Source: an uncultured Blautia sp.
GTDB lineage: Bacteria > Bacillota > Clostridia > Lachnospirales > Lachnospiraceae
DNA: 64,000 nt
Assembly: GCA_934364795.1 (NCBI GenBank)
Contig: CAKRMK010000012.1
Span: 1-64,000 of the forward strand
Direction of reading: 5' to 3'
In this document: one piece after another, positions 23,487-31,122 of the stretch
How the letters are laid out: every line of letters starts with the position of its first letter
Numbering within the stretch: the stretch's first letter is position 1
The notes under the pieces: model-generated
Databases searched by the model: none
What the model saw: only the letters and a program-made list of their open reading frames with translations
What the model was told of the DNA's origin: nothing
Position numbers and translations under genes: made by a program

Positions 23487-26351
23487 TTACAATGTCTTTT
23501 TCCCAAGCCTCACTTCTTCCATCAGCTTTGCAGTTTCTTCATCAGCATGATCAAACAGATAGGTGTGGCTTGACTGTCGGTGTAAATGCCATTCCTGACG
23601 CATCAGCTTTTTAGTTTCCTCGATTTCTTCTTTCAAACCTCTTGCAGAAATGCGGTTTGCACCCTGTCCCATGATAATGATCTGCTCCAGACCATCAGAT
23701 GTGGCAACGGTTACCTGGTGCTGTCTGCCAATTTTATGAACTGTTTTTTCTATATACTGATCCGCCGTCTCTGCCTCTTTCGTATAGACAACATGAATGT
23801 TATGATAAGTAAGCACCTCTTCCTGATGCCCTTCAACCTTGTAAGCATCAAACACCAGAATCAGTGTACATTTTTTAAAGCCCTGATAATTACATAAAAT
23901 ATCCATAAGCTTTGTCTGTGCTGCACGGACATCCCCATCTGCCAGTTCTTTCAGCTCTGGCCAGGAAAAAATAATATTATAACCATCTACCAGAAGATAT
24001 TCTTCCTGGTCTTTTTTCCGAATCTGACTGCCACCTGATGATGGCGAAGCTGTCACCACTTTTTTATAGGAATATGCTCTGTCACGTTTTACAGGTCCAA
24101 ATGTTCTCTCAAAAATCGCCTGAAGTTCTTTGTCATCCTCATAGCTTCCCCTGTACGCTGACTTTGGCGGCTGATAGACTGTTGAATTTTTTTCTGTACC
24201 TTGAGGCTCATTGCCTTTTTCCTGCTCATCGTCTCCTGGCAGATCATCAAATTCCGTCATGACACCTGTATCCAGATGCATGTACTCTTCCACTTGATAC
24301 CAGGGCACTACAAAGCCTGCTCCATGAGCACAAAATACAGAACCTGTTGGATTATCCAGATCACGTTCCGAATCATAACCAATCTGCTCCACAATTTCAT
24401 CCTGATTTTTGCAAGGCTCATATCCCTTCAGACTGCAAAACAGTCTTCCAAGCCCTCTTGTGTAGGAAACAACTTCTTTCTGATAGTCACGCATAGCCGA
24501 AACTGGTGCTTTTCCCTTTAAAACAGCAGTCATATCTTCTGTTTCCGGCGGCAGGATCGTTCCCTGCATTTTCTGGATGTCTGTCATAACTCTGCCAACT
24601 GTGTCCACAGGAACCTCAAGACGAAATTCATAATAGGGCTCCAGTAAAATACTTTTTGCTTTTTTCAGTCCCTGACGAATGGCACGGTAAGTTGCCTGGC
24701 GGAAATCACCGCCCTCTGTATGCTTCTGATGAGCCCTTCCGGTTAGCAGGGTAATCTGCATATCTGTAACCGGAGCACCTGTAAGCACTCCCCGATGTTC
24801 CTTTTCTTCCAGATGCGTAAGAATCAGCCTCTGCCAGTTCCGATCCAGCACATCCTCACTGCATGCGGTAAAAAACTGCAGTCCGCTTCCTGGTTCTCCT
24901 GGTTCCAGAAGCAGATGTACCTCTGCATAGTGGCGCAGGGGTTCAAAATGTCCCACGCCTTCTACTGGTTCTGCAATGGTTTCTTTGTATACGATATTTC
25001 CTGTTCCAAAGTCTACCGCTACATGAAAACGTTCCCAGATCAGTCGTTTCAGAATCTCGATCTGAACATCTCCCATAAGCATGGCATGAATTTCTCCCAA
25101 CTGCTCGTCCCATACAATATGAAGCTGGGGATCCTCCTCTTCCAGCTCTTTCAACTTTTTCAGCATCTGGTGCACATCACAGCCTTCTGGAAGAATAATA
25201 CGGTAATTTAAAACCGGCTCCAGAACCGGCATATTAGAATTCTCTGTAATTCCAAGCCCCTGTCCTGGAAAAGTATGGGTAAGCCCGGTCACAGCGCATA
25301 CAGTTCCGGCAGGCGCTTCTTTTGCCAATTCAAATTTAGCACCGGAATAGATACGGATCTGATCTGCTTTTTCTTCCCAAACTTCTTCTCCTGCTGCCAC
25401 ATTTCCCTTGCTCGTAGTAAGGAGTTCTTTTACCTTCAGGGTTCCTCCCGTAATTTTCATATAGGAAAGACGATTTCCCTGATCATCCCTTGCGATCTTA
25501 TAAACTTTGGCACCAAAAGCTTCCGGATATGTAGGCCGCCTGGTATATTTATCAATACCACGTATAAGATTCTCTACTCCATCCATTTTCAGTGCAGAAC
25601 CAAAATAGCATGGAAAAACTTTTCGTTCTGCGATCAGAGCTGTAACCTCTTCCCTTGTCACGCTGCCGGTTTCCAGATATTTTTCCAGAAGAGCTTCCTC
25701 ACACATTGCAAGGCTTTCCAGCAGTTCTTCTGTAAGCTCATCTGCTTCTTCTGATTTTTCTTCATGCTTATTTTTTAAGTTTTCCTCGGATTCTCTTACG
25801 GCTTTTCTTTCGGCTTTTCCTTCAGCTTTTCCTTCAGTGCTTTCTTTCACTTTTGGCTCAAAATCCATACAGTTCTCACTTAAGCGTTTCTTCAGTTCTT
25901 CCAGAAGCCTGTCATGATCCGTTCCGTTCTGGTCCATTTTGTTCACAAAAATAAAAGTTGGAATGTGATACCGTTCCAACAGCTTCCATAATGTAACTGT
26001 ATGTCCCTGTACCCCGTCAGCTCCATTGATTACCAGAATCCCATAATCCAGAACCTGTAAAGTACGCTCCATCTCTGCCGAAAAATCAACATGTCCCGGC
26101 GTGTCCAGCAGTGTAACACGGGTATCTGCCAGATCTATGATTGCCTGCTTGGAAAAAATAGTAATTCCACGTTCCCTTTCAAGGGGAGAAGTATCCAGAT
26201 ATGCATCCTTATGATCCACTCTTCCCAATTTGCGGATTTTTCCGCTCAAATATAAAAGTGCCTCTGACAATGTTGTCTTTCCTGCATCAACATGTGCCAG
26301 AATTCCTATACTTAAGTTTTTTTCAGGATTATTTCCAAAAGTCTCTGCCAC
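23487..26351 (-). CDS. TetM-like ribosome-protection GTPase fused to a YacP/Rae1-type NYN nuclease domain
   Basis: 954 residues, GTG start after AAGGGGG. An EF-G/TetM-type GTPase: G1 AHVDAGKT (19-26), G2 RERGITIF, G3 DTPGH (83-87), G4 NKMD (137-140), G5-like GSAL. A charged Lys/Glu-rich insertion lies at about 167-205. Domains II-V follow to about 715. After a linker, about 783-925 is an NYN/PIN-like domain with acidic residues near D789 (LLVDGYNII), D835 (LVFDAY), D864 (TADQYIE) and D886 (ATSDGLEQ), matching YacP/Rae1, a ribosome A-site mRNA endonuclease in Bacillus. The TetM domain-IV loop YYSPVSTPADFR is replaced by GRAHQKHTEGGDFR, so tetracycline resistance is doubtful. Role inferred: ribosome-directed GTPase with RNA-cleaving capacity. 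Confidence 0.85.
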   Translation of the reverse strand: MAETFGNNPEKNLSIGILAHVDAGKTTLSEALLYLSGKIRKLGRVDHKDAYLDTSPLERERGITIFSKQAIIDLADTRVTLLDTPGHVDFSAEMERTLQVLDYGILVINGADGVQGHTVTLWKLLERYHIPTFIFVNKMDQNGTDHDRLLEELKKRLSENCMDFEPKVKESTEGKAEGKAERKAVRESEENLKNKHEEKSEEADELTEELLESLAMCEEALLEKYLETGSVTREEVTALIAERKVFPCYFGSALKMDGVENLIRGIDKYTRRPTYPEAFGAKVYKIARDDQGNRLSYMKITGGTLKVKELLTTSKGNVAAGEEVWEEKADQIRIYSGAKFELAKEAPAGTVCAVTGLTHTFPGQGLGITENSNMPVLEPVLNYRIILPEGCDVHQMLKKLKELEEEDPQLHIVWDEQLGEIHAMLMGDVQIEILKRLIWERFHVAVDFGTGNIVYKETIAEPVEGVGHFEPLRHYAEVHLLLEPGEPGSGLQFFTACSEDVLDRNWQRLILTHLEEKEHRGVLTGAPVTDMQITLLTGRAHQKHTEGGDFRQATYRAIRQGLKKAKSILLEPYYEFRLEVPVDTVGRVMTDIQKMQGTILPPETEDMTAVLKGKAPVSAMRDYQKEVVSYTRGLGRLFCSLKGYEPCKNQDEIVEQIGYDSERDLDNPTGSVFCAHGAGFVVPWYQVEEYMHLDTGVMTEFDDLPGDDEQEKGNEPQGTEKNSTVYQPPKSAYRGSYEDDKELQAIFERTFGPVKRDRAYSYKKVVTASPSSGGSQIRKKDQEEYLLVDGYNIIFSWPELKELADGDVRAAQTKLMDILCNYQGFKKCTLILVFDAYKVEGHQEEVLTYHNIHVVYTKEAETADQYIEKTVHKIGRQHQVTVATSDGLEQIIIMGQGANRISARGLKEEIEETKKLMRQEWHLHRQSSHTYLFDHADEETAKLMEEVRLGKKTL

Positions 26352-26398
26352 GGAAAATCCCCCTTTCTGTACTGTGAAGATAAAATCTTAACTTTATT

Positions 26399-26427
26399 AT
26401 CATAACATAATATGATATCCGGGTCAA
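26399..26427 (-). promoter_or_regulatory. Promoter of the GTPase-NYN gene
   Basis: The minus strand reads TTGACC (26422-26427), a 17-nt spacer and TATGAT (26399-26404). A second TTTTGACC lies directly upstream as a direct repeat. The leader is about 40 nt, with no room for a long attenuator like that of tet(M). Confidence 0.65.
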
Positions 26428-26493
26428 AAGGTCAAAAAGCCGTTTATATTGTATTAGAGCCTGCATTTAGTTTTATTTTAAAATTATTTTATC

Positions 26494-26521
26494 TTTACAA
26501 TATTTGATAACATGATATAAT
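26494..26521 (+). promoter_or_regulatory. Promoter of the alcohol/aldehyde dehydrogenase operon
   Basis: TTTACA (26494-26499), a 16-nt spacer and TATAAT (26516-26521) with an upstream TG giving an extended -10. It diverges from the GTPase gene. Confidence 0.6.
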
Positions 26522-26582
26522 CTCATACAGGATTAAAACCGTATAAAAAGTTCCTGATACCAAGAAAGTGAGATACTATATT

Positions 26583-27800
26583 ATGAACCCTTTAAGAAAA
26601 ATATATTGCAGAATTTTTCAAAATGTCTTTAAATTTGCCCTTCCATTTCTGCCTTACCGCAACCCTGAGATCATCGGTAGTCTGAAAGCTGTGCCAGATG
26701 TACTGATCAAGAAAAAATGTGAAAATGTACTGATTATCACAGATGCCGGAATTCACAAACTTGGACTTACTGCCCGACTTGAAAAGGCATTGACAGATAA
26801 TGGCATCTCTTATATCCTTTATGATAAAACAGTAGCAAATCCCACAACCGAAAATGTGGCTGAAGCTCTTGAGCTTTACCATTCAAACAGCTGCAAAGCG
26901 ATTATCGGTTTCGGTGGTGGCTCCAGTATGGACTGTGCCAAGGCAGTAGGCGCCAGAGTTGCCAAGCCCCGTCAATCTCTTGCAAAAATGAAAGGAATTC
27001 TGAAAGTCCACAAAAAGCTGCCTCTTCTTATTGCCGTTCCAACTACCGCTGGAACAGGCAGTGAAACAACTTTGGCAGCTGTTATTGTAGATGCACAGAC
27101 CAGGCACAAATATGCAATCAACGATTTTCCCCTGATTCCACGTTATGCTGTTCTGGACCCTAAAGTTACTTTAAGTCTTCCGCCGTTTATTACAGCAACC
27201 ACAGGAATGGATGCACTGACCCATGCAGTTGAAGCTTATATCGGTAATTCTACTACTCCGGGAACCAGAAAGAATGCTCTCGATGCAGTAAAATTAATTT
27301 TCGAAAATCTGGATACCGCTTATACAGATGGTTCCAATAAAGAAGCCCGCCGCAACATGCTCCGTGCATCTTACTTTGCAGGCTGCGCTTTCACAAAATC
27401 TTATGTGGGTTATGTACATGCAGTGGCCCATTCTCTTGGTGGACAGTACAATGTACCTCACGGACTTGCAAACGCAGTACTTCTTCCCTATGTTCTGGAA
27501 GCCTATGGAAAAACCATCCACAAAAAACTGGCAGCTTTAGCTGTTGCAGCTGGTGTGGCAACAAAAGAAACACCTGTAGAAGAAGCTGCTTCAGACTTTA
27601 TCCAGGCAATCAAGGACATGAAAGCCCGATTTGGTATCGGAGATTTTATTCCTGAAATTCAGGAAGAGGATATACCGAAACTGTCCCATTATGCGGACAA
27701 AGAAGCGAATCCCCTTTATCCGGTTCCTGTACTTATGGATGCCGGCGAACTGGAAAAATTTTATTATATGCTGATACCTGGCAACCTAAAGCGTGTTTGA
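26583..27800 (+). CDS. Iron-containing alcohol dehydrogenase
   Basis: About 405 residues from ATG 26583; a GTG at 26568 is the other option. Group III Fe-ADH fold: the nucleotide-binding loop GFGGGSSMDCAKAVG, PTTAGTGSETT, and metal ligands in TGMDALTHAVEAY, VHAVAHSLGGQYNVPHG and nearby. The basic hydrophobic N-terminus (RKIYCRIFQNVFKFALPFLP) is unusual for the family and may be membrane-associating. It precedes an aldehyde dehydrogenase by 51 nt, suggesting a linked alcohol-aldehyde-acid conversion. Substrate unknown. Confidence 0.92.
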   Translation: MNPLRKIYCRIFQNVFKFALPFLPYRNPEIIGSLKAVPDVLIKKKCENVLIITDAGIHKLGLTARLEKALTDNGISYILYDKTVANPTTENVAEALELYHSNSCKAIIGFGGGSSMDCAKAVGARVAKPRQSLAKMKGILKVHKKLPLLIAVPTTAGTGSETTLAAVIVDAQTRHKYAINDFPLIPRYAVLDPKVTLSLPPFITATTGMDALTHAVEAYIGNSTTPGTRKNALDAVKLIFENLDTAYTDGSNKEARRNMLRASYFAGCAFTKSYVGYVHAVAHSLGGQYNVPHGLANAVLLPYVLEAYGKTIHKKLAALAVAAGVATKETPVEEAASDFIQAIKDMKARFGIGDFIPEIQEEDIPKLSHYADKEANPLYPVPVLMDAGELEKFYYMLIPGNLKRV

Positions 27801-27851
27801 AAAATTATTTATCAATCTATATTTATTGCTTTATAAGGAAAGGAAAATGTT

Positions 27852-29231
27852 ATGACACAGGAATCCATTCAGGAACTTATCCGAAAACAACGTGAATATT
27901 TTTACACAGGTGCTACTCTTGATGTAAATTTCCGTATCAATTCCCTGAAAAAAATACAGACAGCAATCCAAACTCATCAGGAGCAAATCAATGCTGCCCT
28001 GAAAGCAGATCTTGGAAAAAGCAGTTTTGAAAGTTACATGTGCGAATCCGGACTTGTTCTTAATGAAATTACTTATATGCTAAAACACATCCGTTCTCTT
28101 GCAAAAGAAAAAACAGTTCCCACACCACTGGCCCAGTTTCATTCCAGAAGCTATATGAAGCCCTCTCCTTATGGAGTTGTCCTGATTATGAGTCCCTGGA
28201 ATTATCCTTTCTTACTTACCTTTGACCCGCTTGTGGAGGCTCTTGCAGCCGGAAATACGGTAGTACTTAAGCCAAGTGCCTATTCACCTGCGACCAGTCG
28301 TATTATCTGTGAAATTGTCCGCGAATGCTTTCCTGAACAATATGTGGCAGTGGTAACAGGTGGCAGAGAGGAAAATGCCTGCCTCCTTCAGGAACATTTT
28401 GACTATATTTTCTTCACAGGAAGCCAGTCTGTTGGAAAAGAAGTTATGCGCCAGGCAAGTGCCCACCTTACTCCTGTAACACTGGAATTAGGAGGAAAAA
28501 GCCCCTGTATCGTAGATAAATCAGCAAACCTTAAGCTTGCTGCCAGACGAATCGTTTTCGGAAAATATCTGAACTGCGGTCAGACCTGTGTTGCCCCTGA
28601 TTACGTTTTCTGCCATCAGGATATAAAAGATGATCTGCTAAAGCAAATCCAGAAACAGATCCGGAAACAATTTGGAAAATCCCCACTGGATAATAAAAAC
28701 TACGGAAAAATCATAAATGAGAAACATTTTTCCCGGATTGTGAATCTTATTGATTCATCCAAAGTTGTTACCGGTGGAAATATACGGCAGGAAACTTTAC
28801 AGATTGAACCTACCGTAATGGATCATGTAACTTTCGAAGATGCAGTTATGCAGGAAGAAATTTTTGGTCCTGTAATGCCGCTTCTTACTTTTACCTCTAT
28901 GGATGAAGTTATCCACAAAGTAAATTCTATGGCACACCCCCTGGCACTTTATATTTTCGCCCAGGATAAGGCCGTGATCAATAAAGTCACATCTGAATGT
29001 GGCTTCGGAGGCGGATGTGTCAACGATGTGATCATCCACCTGGCCACCAGTGAAATGCCATTTGGCGGATTTGGTGAAAGCGGCATGGGAAGCTATCATG
29101 GAAAGAAGGGTTTTGAAACCTTCTCTCATTATAAGAGCATTGTGGACAAAAAAACCTGGATTGATCTGCCTATGCGGTATCAGCCATACAGAAAAATATA
29201 TGACAGGCTGATCCACCTGTTTCTTAAATAA
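27852..29231 (+). CDS. NAD(P)-dependent aldehyde dehydrogenase (class 3-like)
   Basis: A 459-residue aldehyde dehydrogenase. NPWNYPF-type motif is SPWNYPFLLTFDPLVEALAAGN; the general base is in TLELGGKSPCIV and the catalytic Cys in NCGQTCVAPDYV; EEIFGPVMPLLTF also matches. The length and the C-terminal tail (YRKIYDRLIHLFLK) resemble class 3 fatty-aldehyde enzymes, whose tails associate with membranes. RBS AAGGAAAGG precedes the ATG. It is the second gene of the pair with the iron ADH. Confidence 0.92.
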   Translation: MTQESIQELIRKQREYFYTGATLDVNFRINSLKKIQTAIQTHQEQINAALKADLGKSSFESYMCESGLVLNEITYMLKHIRSLAKEKTVPTPLAQFHSRSYMKPSPYGVVLIMSPWNYPFLLTFDPLVEALAAGNTVVLKPSAYSPATSRIICEIVRECFPEQYVAVVTGGREENACLLQEHFDYIFFTGSQSVGKEVMRQASAHLTPVTLELGGKSPCIVDKSANLKLAARRIVFGKYLNCGQTCVAPDYVFCHQDIKDDLLKQIQKQIRKQFGKSPLDNKNYGKIINEKHFSRIVNLIDSSKVVTGGNIRQETLQIEPTVMDHVTFEDAVMQEEIFGPVMPLLTFTSMDEVIHKVNSMAHPLALYIFAQDKAVINKVTSECGFGGGCVNDVIIHLATSEMPFGGFGESGMGSYHGKKGFETFSHYKSIVDKKTWIDLPMRYQPYRKIYDRLIHLFLK

Positions 29232-29266
29232 ACCAAAAATCCCCATAATATCCAGGAACCTCCTAT

Positions 29267-29307
29267 TGTTTATTTGTTACAAATATATTACAATTTCTTT
29301 TGTAATC
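29267..29307 (+). promoter_or_regulatory. Promoter with overlapping inverted repeat for the 23-residue peptide gene
   Basis: TTGTTT (29267-29272), 17 nt, TACAAT (29290-29295). ATTACAA (29288-29294) and TTGTAAT (29301-29307) form an inverted repeat over the -10 and start site, so a repressor could act here. Confidence 0.5.
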
Positions 29308-29343
29308 AGCTGATACATAATAAAAAATAAGGAGGTCGAAACT

Positions 29344-29415
29344 ATGTGTTTTAATTTCAATAGCTGTACCGAGTTATTTAATGCAATCTGCAAAATGTTC
29401 AACATTGGTTGTTAA
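29344..29415 (+). CDS. 23-residue four-cysteine peptide, unknown function
   Basis: A 24-codon ORF (start ATG 29344, stop TAA 29413-29415) with a near-perfect AAGGAGGT ribosome site 8 nt upstream, its own promoter and a terminator 26 nt downstream. The product is hydrophobic and amphipathic: Cys at positions 2, 8, 16 and 23, with FNFNS, ELFNAI and KMFNIGC stretches. There is no leader/core boundary, no maturase nearby and no antisense RNA that I can identify. Possibilities include a signalling peptide, a small membrane-active peptide, a metal-binding peptide or a regulatory ORF. I do not recognise the sequence. Confidence 0.6.
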   Translation: MCFNFNSCTELFNAICKMFNIGC

Positions 29416-29440
29416 ATGCCCGTATAAAGTTTAACCAGAA

Positions 29441-29482
29441 GAAGCCCCCAGTATTTGCGGTACTGAGGGCTTCACTCTTTTT
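29441..29482 (+). terminator. Terminator of the small peptide gene
   Basis: GAAGCCC (29441-29447) with CAGTA pairs with TACTG and GGGCTTC (29467-29473), followed by ACTCTTTTT. From here to the rpsI terminator (about 29483-29690) I see no gene, only a small AAGAGAC/GTCTCTT hairpin near 29626-29647. Confidence 0.8.
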
Positions 29483-29690
29483 GTCCACATGGACTTGCTA
29501 TTTCTTTTCACCTATCGGCATTATATCATATGCATTTTTTCTTTGCAGTATACTCAATATATTTTTTAGATGTTTCTGCTTACATGATATTTATTCATTA
29601 AATCTATTTGTCTTATGCTGCGCTTTGTAAGAGACTTCTCAATGTCTCTTTGAAGCTCCGGTGGCATCTTAGGGAACTTACTACTTATAA

Positions 29691-29727
29691 GAAAAACCCC
29701 GGAAAATCAAGGCTTTCCGAGGTTTTA
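29691..29727. terminator. rpsI terminator
   Basis: On the minus strand ACCTCGGAAAG pairs with TTTTCCGGGGT and is followed by TTTTTC. It lies about 30 nt after the rpsI stop. Confidence 0.8.
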
Positions 29728-29751
29728 ATAGTTTTCTGTATACGATTGTAA

Positions 29752-30144
29752 TTATCGTTTGCTGAACTGCGGAGCGCGACGAGCTGCTTTGAGACCGTAT
29801 TTCTTACGCTCTTTCATACGAGGATCACGAGTAAGGAATCCAGCTGCTTTAAGAACTGGTCTGTACTCTTTATCTGCCTCAAGGAGTGCTCTGGAGATAC
29901 CATGTCTGATAGCACCAGCCTGTCCTGTGTATCCGCCACCGTGTACGTTTACAAGTACATCGAATTTTCCTTCTGTCTCGGTAGCAGCCAGTGGCTGACG
30001 AACGATAACTTTAAGTGTATCTAATCCAAAATACTCATCAATGTCTCTTTTATTGATAGTGATTTTACCAGTACCTGGGGTAAGGTAAACTCTTGCTACT
30101 GATTTTTTTCTTCTTCCTGTTCCGTAGAATTTTGCGCTAGCCAA
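29752..30144 (-). CDS. rpsI: Ribosomal protein uS9
   Basis: 130 residues, standard length. It starts [20 protein letters not shown] and ends with the uS9 tail [17 protein letters not shown], whose terminal Lys-Arg contacts P-site tRNA. It follows rplM by 17 nt in the conserved rplM-rpsI operon. Confidence 0.98.
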   Translation of the reverse strand: MASAKFYGTGRRKKSVARVYLTPGTGKITINKRDIDEYFGLDTLKVIVRQPLAATETEGKFDVLVNVHGGGYTGQAGAIRHGISRALLEADKEYRPVLKAAGFLTRDPRMKERKKYGLKAARRAPQFSKR

Positions 30145-30161
30145 TGTTTTCTACCTCCTCA

Positions 30162-30590
30162 TTAAAATGTTAAAACTTCCGGTTTCTGAGCCGCATGTTT
30201 GTGTTCAGGTCCGGCATAAACGAAAAGTTTTGTGTACATTTCTCTTCCTAATGGTCCTTTTGGAAGCATACCTTTAACTGCCAGCTCAACAACTTTCTCA
30301 GGTTTCTTAGCCATCATCTCTTTTAATGTAGTCTCTTTCATTCCACCTACATAATCAGAGTGATTGTAGTAGATCTTCTGATCCATTTTCTTACCTGTAA
30401 CTTTGATCTTGTCAGCGTTAACAACGATTACATAATCACCTGTGTCAACGTGTGGTGTAAACTGAGGTTTGTTCTTTCCTCTTAAAACGCTTGCTACGCC
30501 AGAAGCCAGACGGCCAAGGGTGCAGCCTTCAGCGTCAACTACATACCATTTTCTCTCGATTTTATCTGGATTAGCCATATAAGTCTGCAT
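30162..30590 (-). CDS. rplM: Ribosomal protein uL13
   Basis: 142 residues. Hallmarks: [33 protein letters not shown], and [31 protein letters not shown]. It is first in the operon with rpsI. The ATG follows GGAGGT. A perfect promoter and an approximately 160-nt leader precede it. Confidence 0.98.
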   Translation of the reverse strand: MQTYMANPDKIERKWYVVDAEGCTLGRLASGVASVLRGKNKPQFTPHVDTGDYVIVVNADKIKVTGKKMDQKIYYNHSDYVGGMKETTLKEMMAKKPEKVVELAVKGMLPKGPLGREMYTKLFVYAGPEHKHAAQKPEVLTF

Positions 30591-30755
30591 GGTTTTACCT
30601 CCTGTTATTTATCAACGATTGTTTGTATAAATGCGATATCTCGCATATGTTAGTAATATGGAAACGATGGTGCAATTACTGCGGAAATGTCCGAAACCGC
30701 TGATAAATACTGTCGCCGGGGCTATTGGCTAAAGTATCTCGCACTACGTCACATT
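30591..30755 (-). promoter_or_regulatory. Long leader of rplM, candidate uL13 autoregulatory leader
   Basis: About 160 nt are transcribed before rplM. The leader can pair internally; for example GCGAGATATCGC near 30632-30645 is self-complementary and CAGCGG pairs with CCGC around 30680-30700. A structured L13 leader is known in several Firmicutes. I cannot confirm a covariance match by eye. Confidence 0.4.
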
Positions 30756-30760
30756 GAGTA

Positions 30761-30789
30761 ATTATATTATAAGCCTTCTCTCCTGTCAA
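30761..30789 (-). promoter_or_regulatory. Strong promoter of rplM-rpsI
   Basis: The minus strand reads TTGACA (30784-30789), exactly 17 nt, then TATAAT (30761-30766): a consensus sigma-A promoter. Confidence 0.85.
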
Positions 30790-30827
30790 CTACTTTTTCC
30801 CCATATTTCCATATTTTTTTCAAAAAG

Positions 30828-30909
30828 TTTTCCACATTACACTCTATATTTCATTTTGCTTTTCCACATTGTAAATTAGGGCTTTCCACCACTTACACAT
30901 TTATCCACA
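30828..30909 (+). promoter_or_regulatory. Cluster of DnaA-box-like 9-mers
   Basis: TTTTCCACA at 30828-30836 and 30860-30868 and the perfect TTATCCACA at 30901-30909 share one orientation. CTTTCCACC (30882-30890) and TTACACAT (about 30893) are weaker. The surrounding DNA (30790-31020) is AT-rich and has no gene. Confidence 0.5.
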
Positions 30910-31029
30910 TATCTTAGATAAAATTTATGGTCTGTCACTTTTTTAAATCCGTTATTTACAGAAGTTACAGTTTCCATAAAAGTGCCAATTTACAAACCGA
31001 TTAAAACCTTCTAATTTTTCAATAAACGC

Positions 31030-31058
31030 TGGCATTTTCTTTTGCAAAATGCTATAGT
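31030..31058 (+). promoter_or_regulatory. Promoter of the cation efflux gene
   Basis: TGGCAT (31030-31035), a 17-nt spacer and TATAGT (31053-31058), with TG one base before the -10 (extended -10 type). Confidence 0.5.
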
Positions 31059-31122
31059 GATGGGAAACATATTTACCGTTTTATGCTGACATAAACATTT
31101 TATTTTTTGAGGTGAGAGTTTT

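Noticed and set aside
23487..26351. Annotation as a plain tetracycline resistance gene
   Set aside because: The drug-site loop motif is missing and a nuclease domain is fused, so the label would mislead.
29409..29630. A 73-codon plus-strand ORF overlapping the terminator of the cysteine peptide gene
   Set aside because: It runs through a strong terminator hairpin, has no ribosome site and its composition reflects AT-rich non-coding DNA.
30828..30909. Chromosomal replication origin
   Set aside because: Only three good boxes, no dnaA, dnaN or other replication genes nearby; kept as a DnaA-box cluster only.
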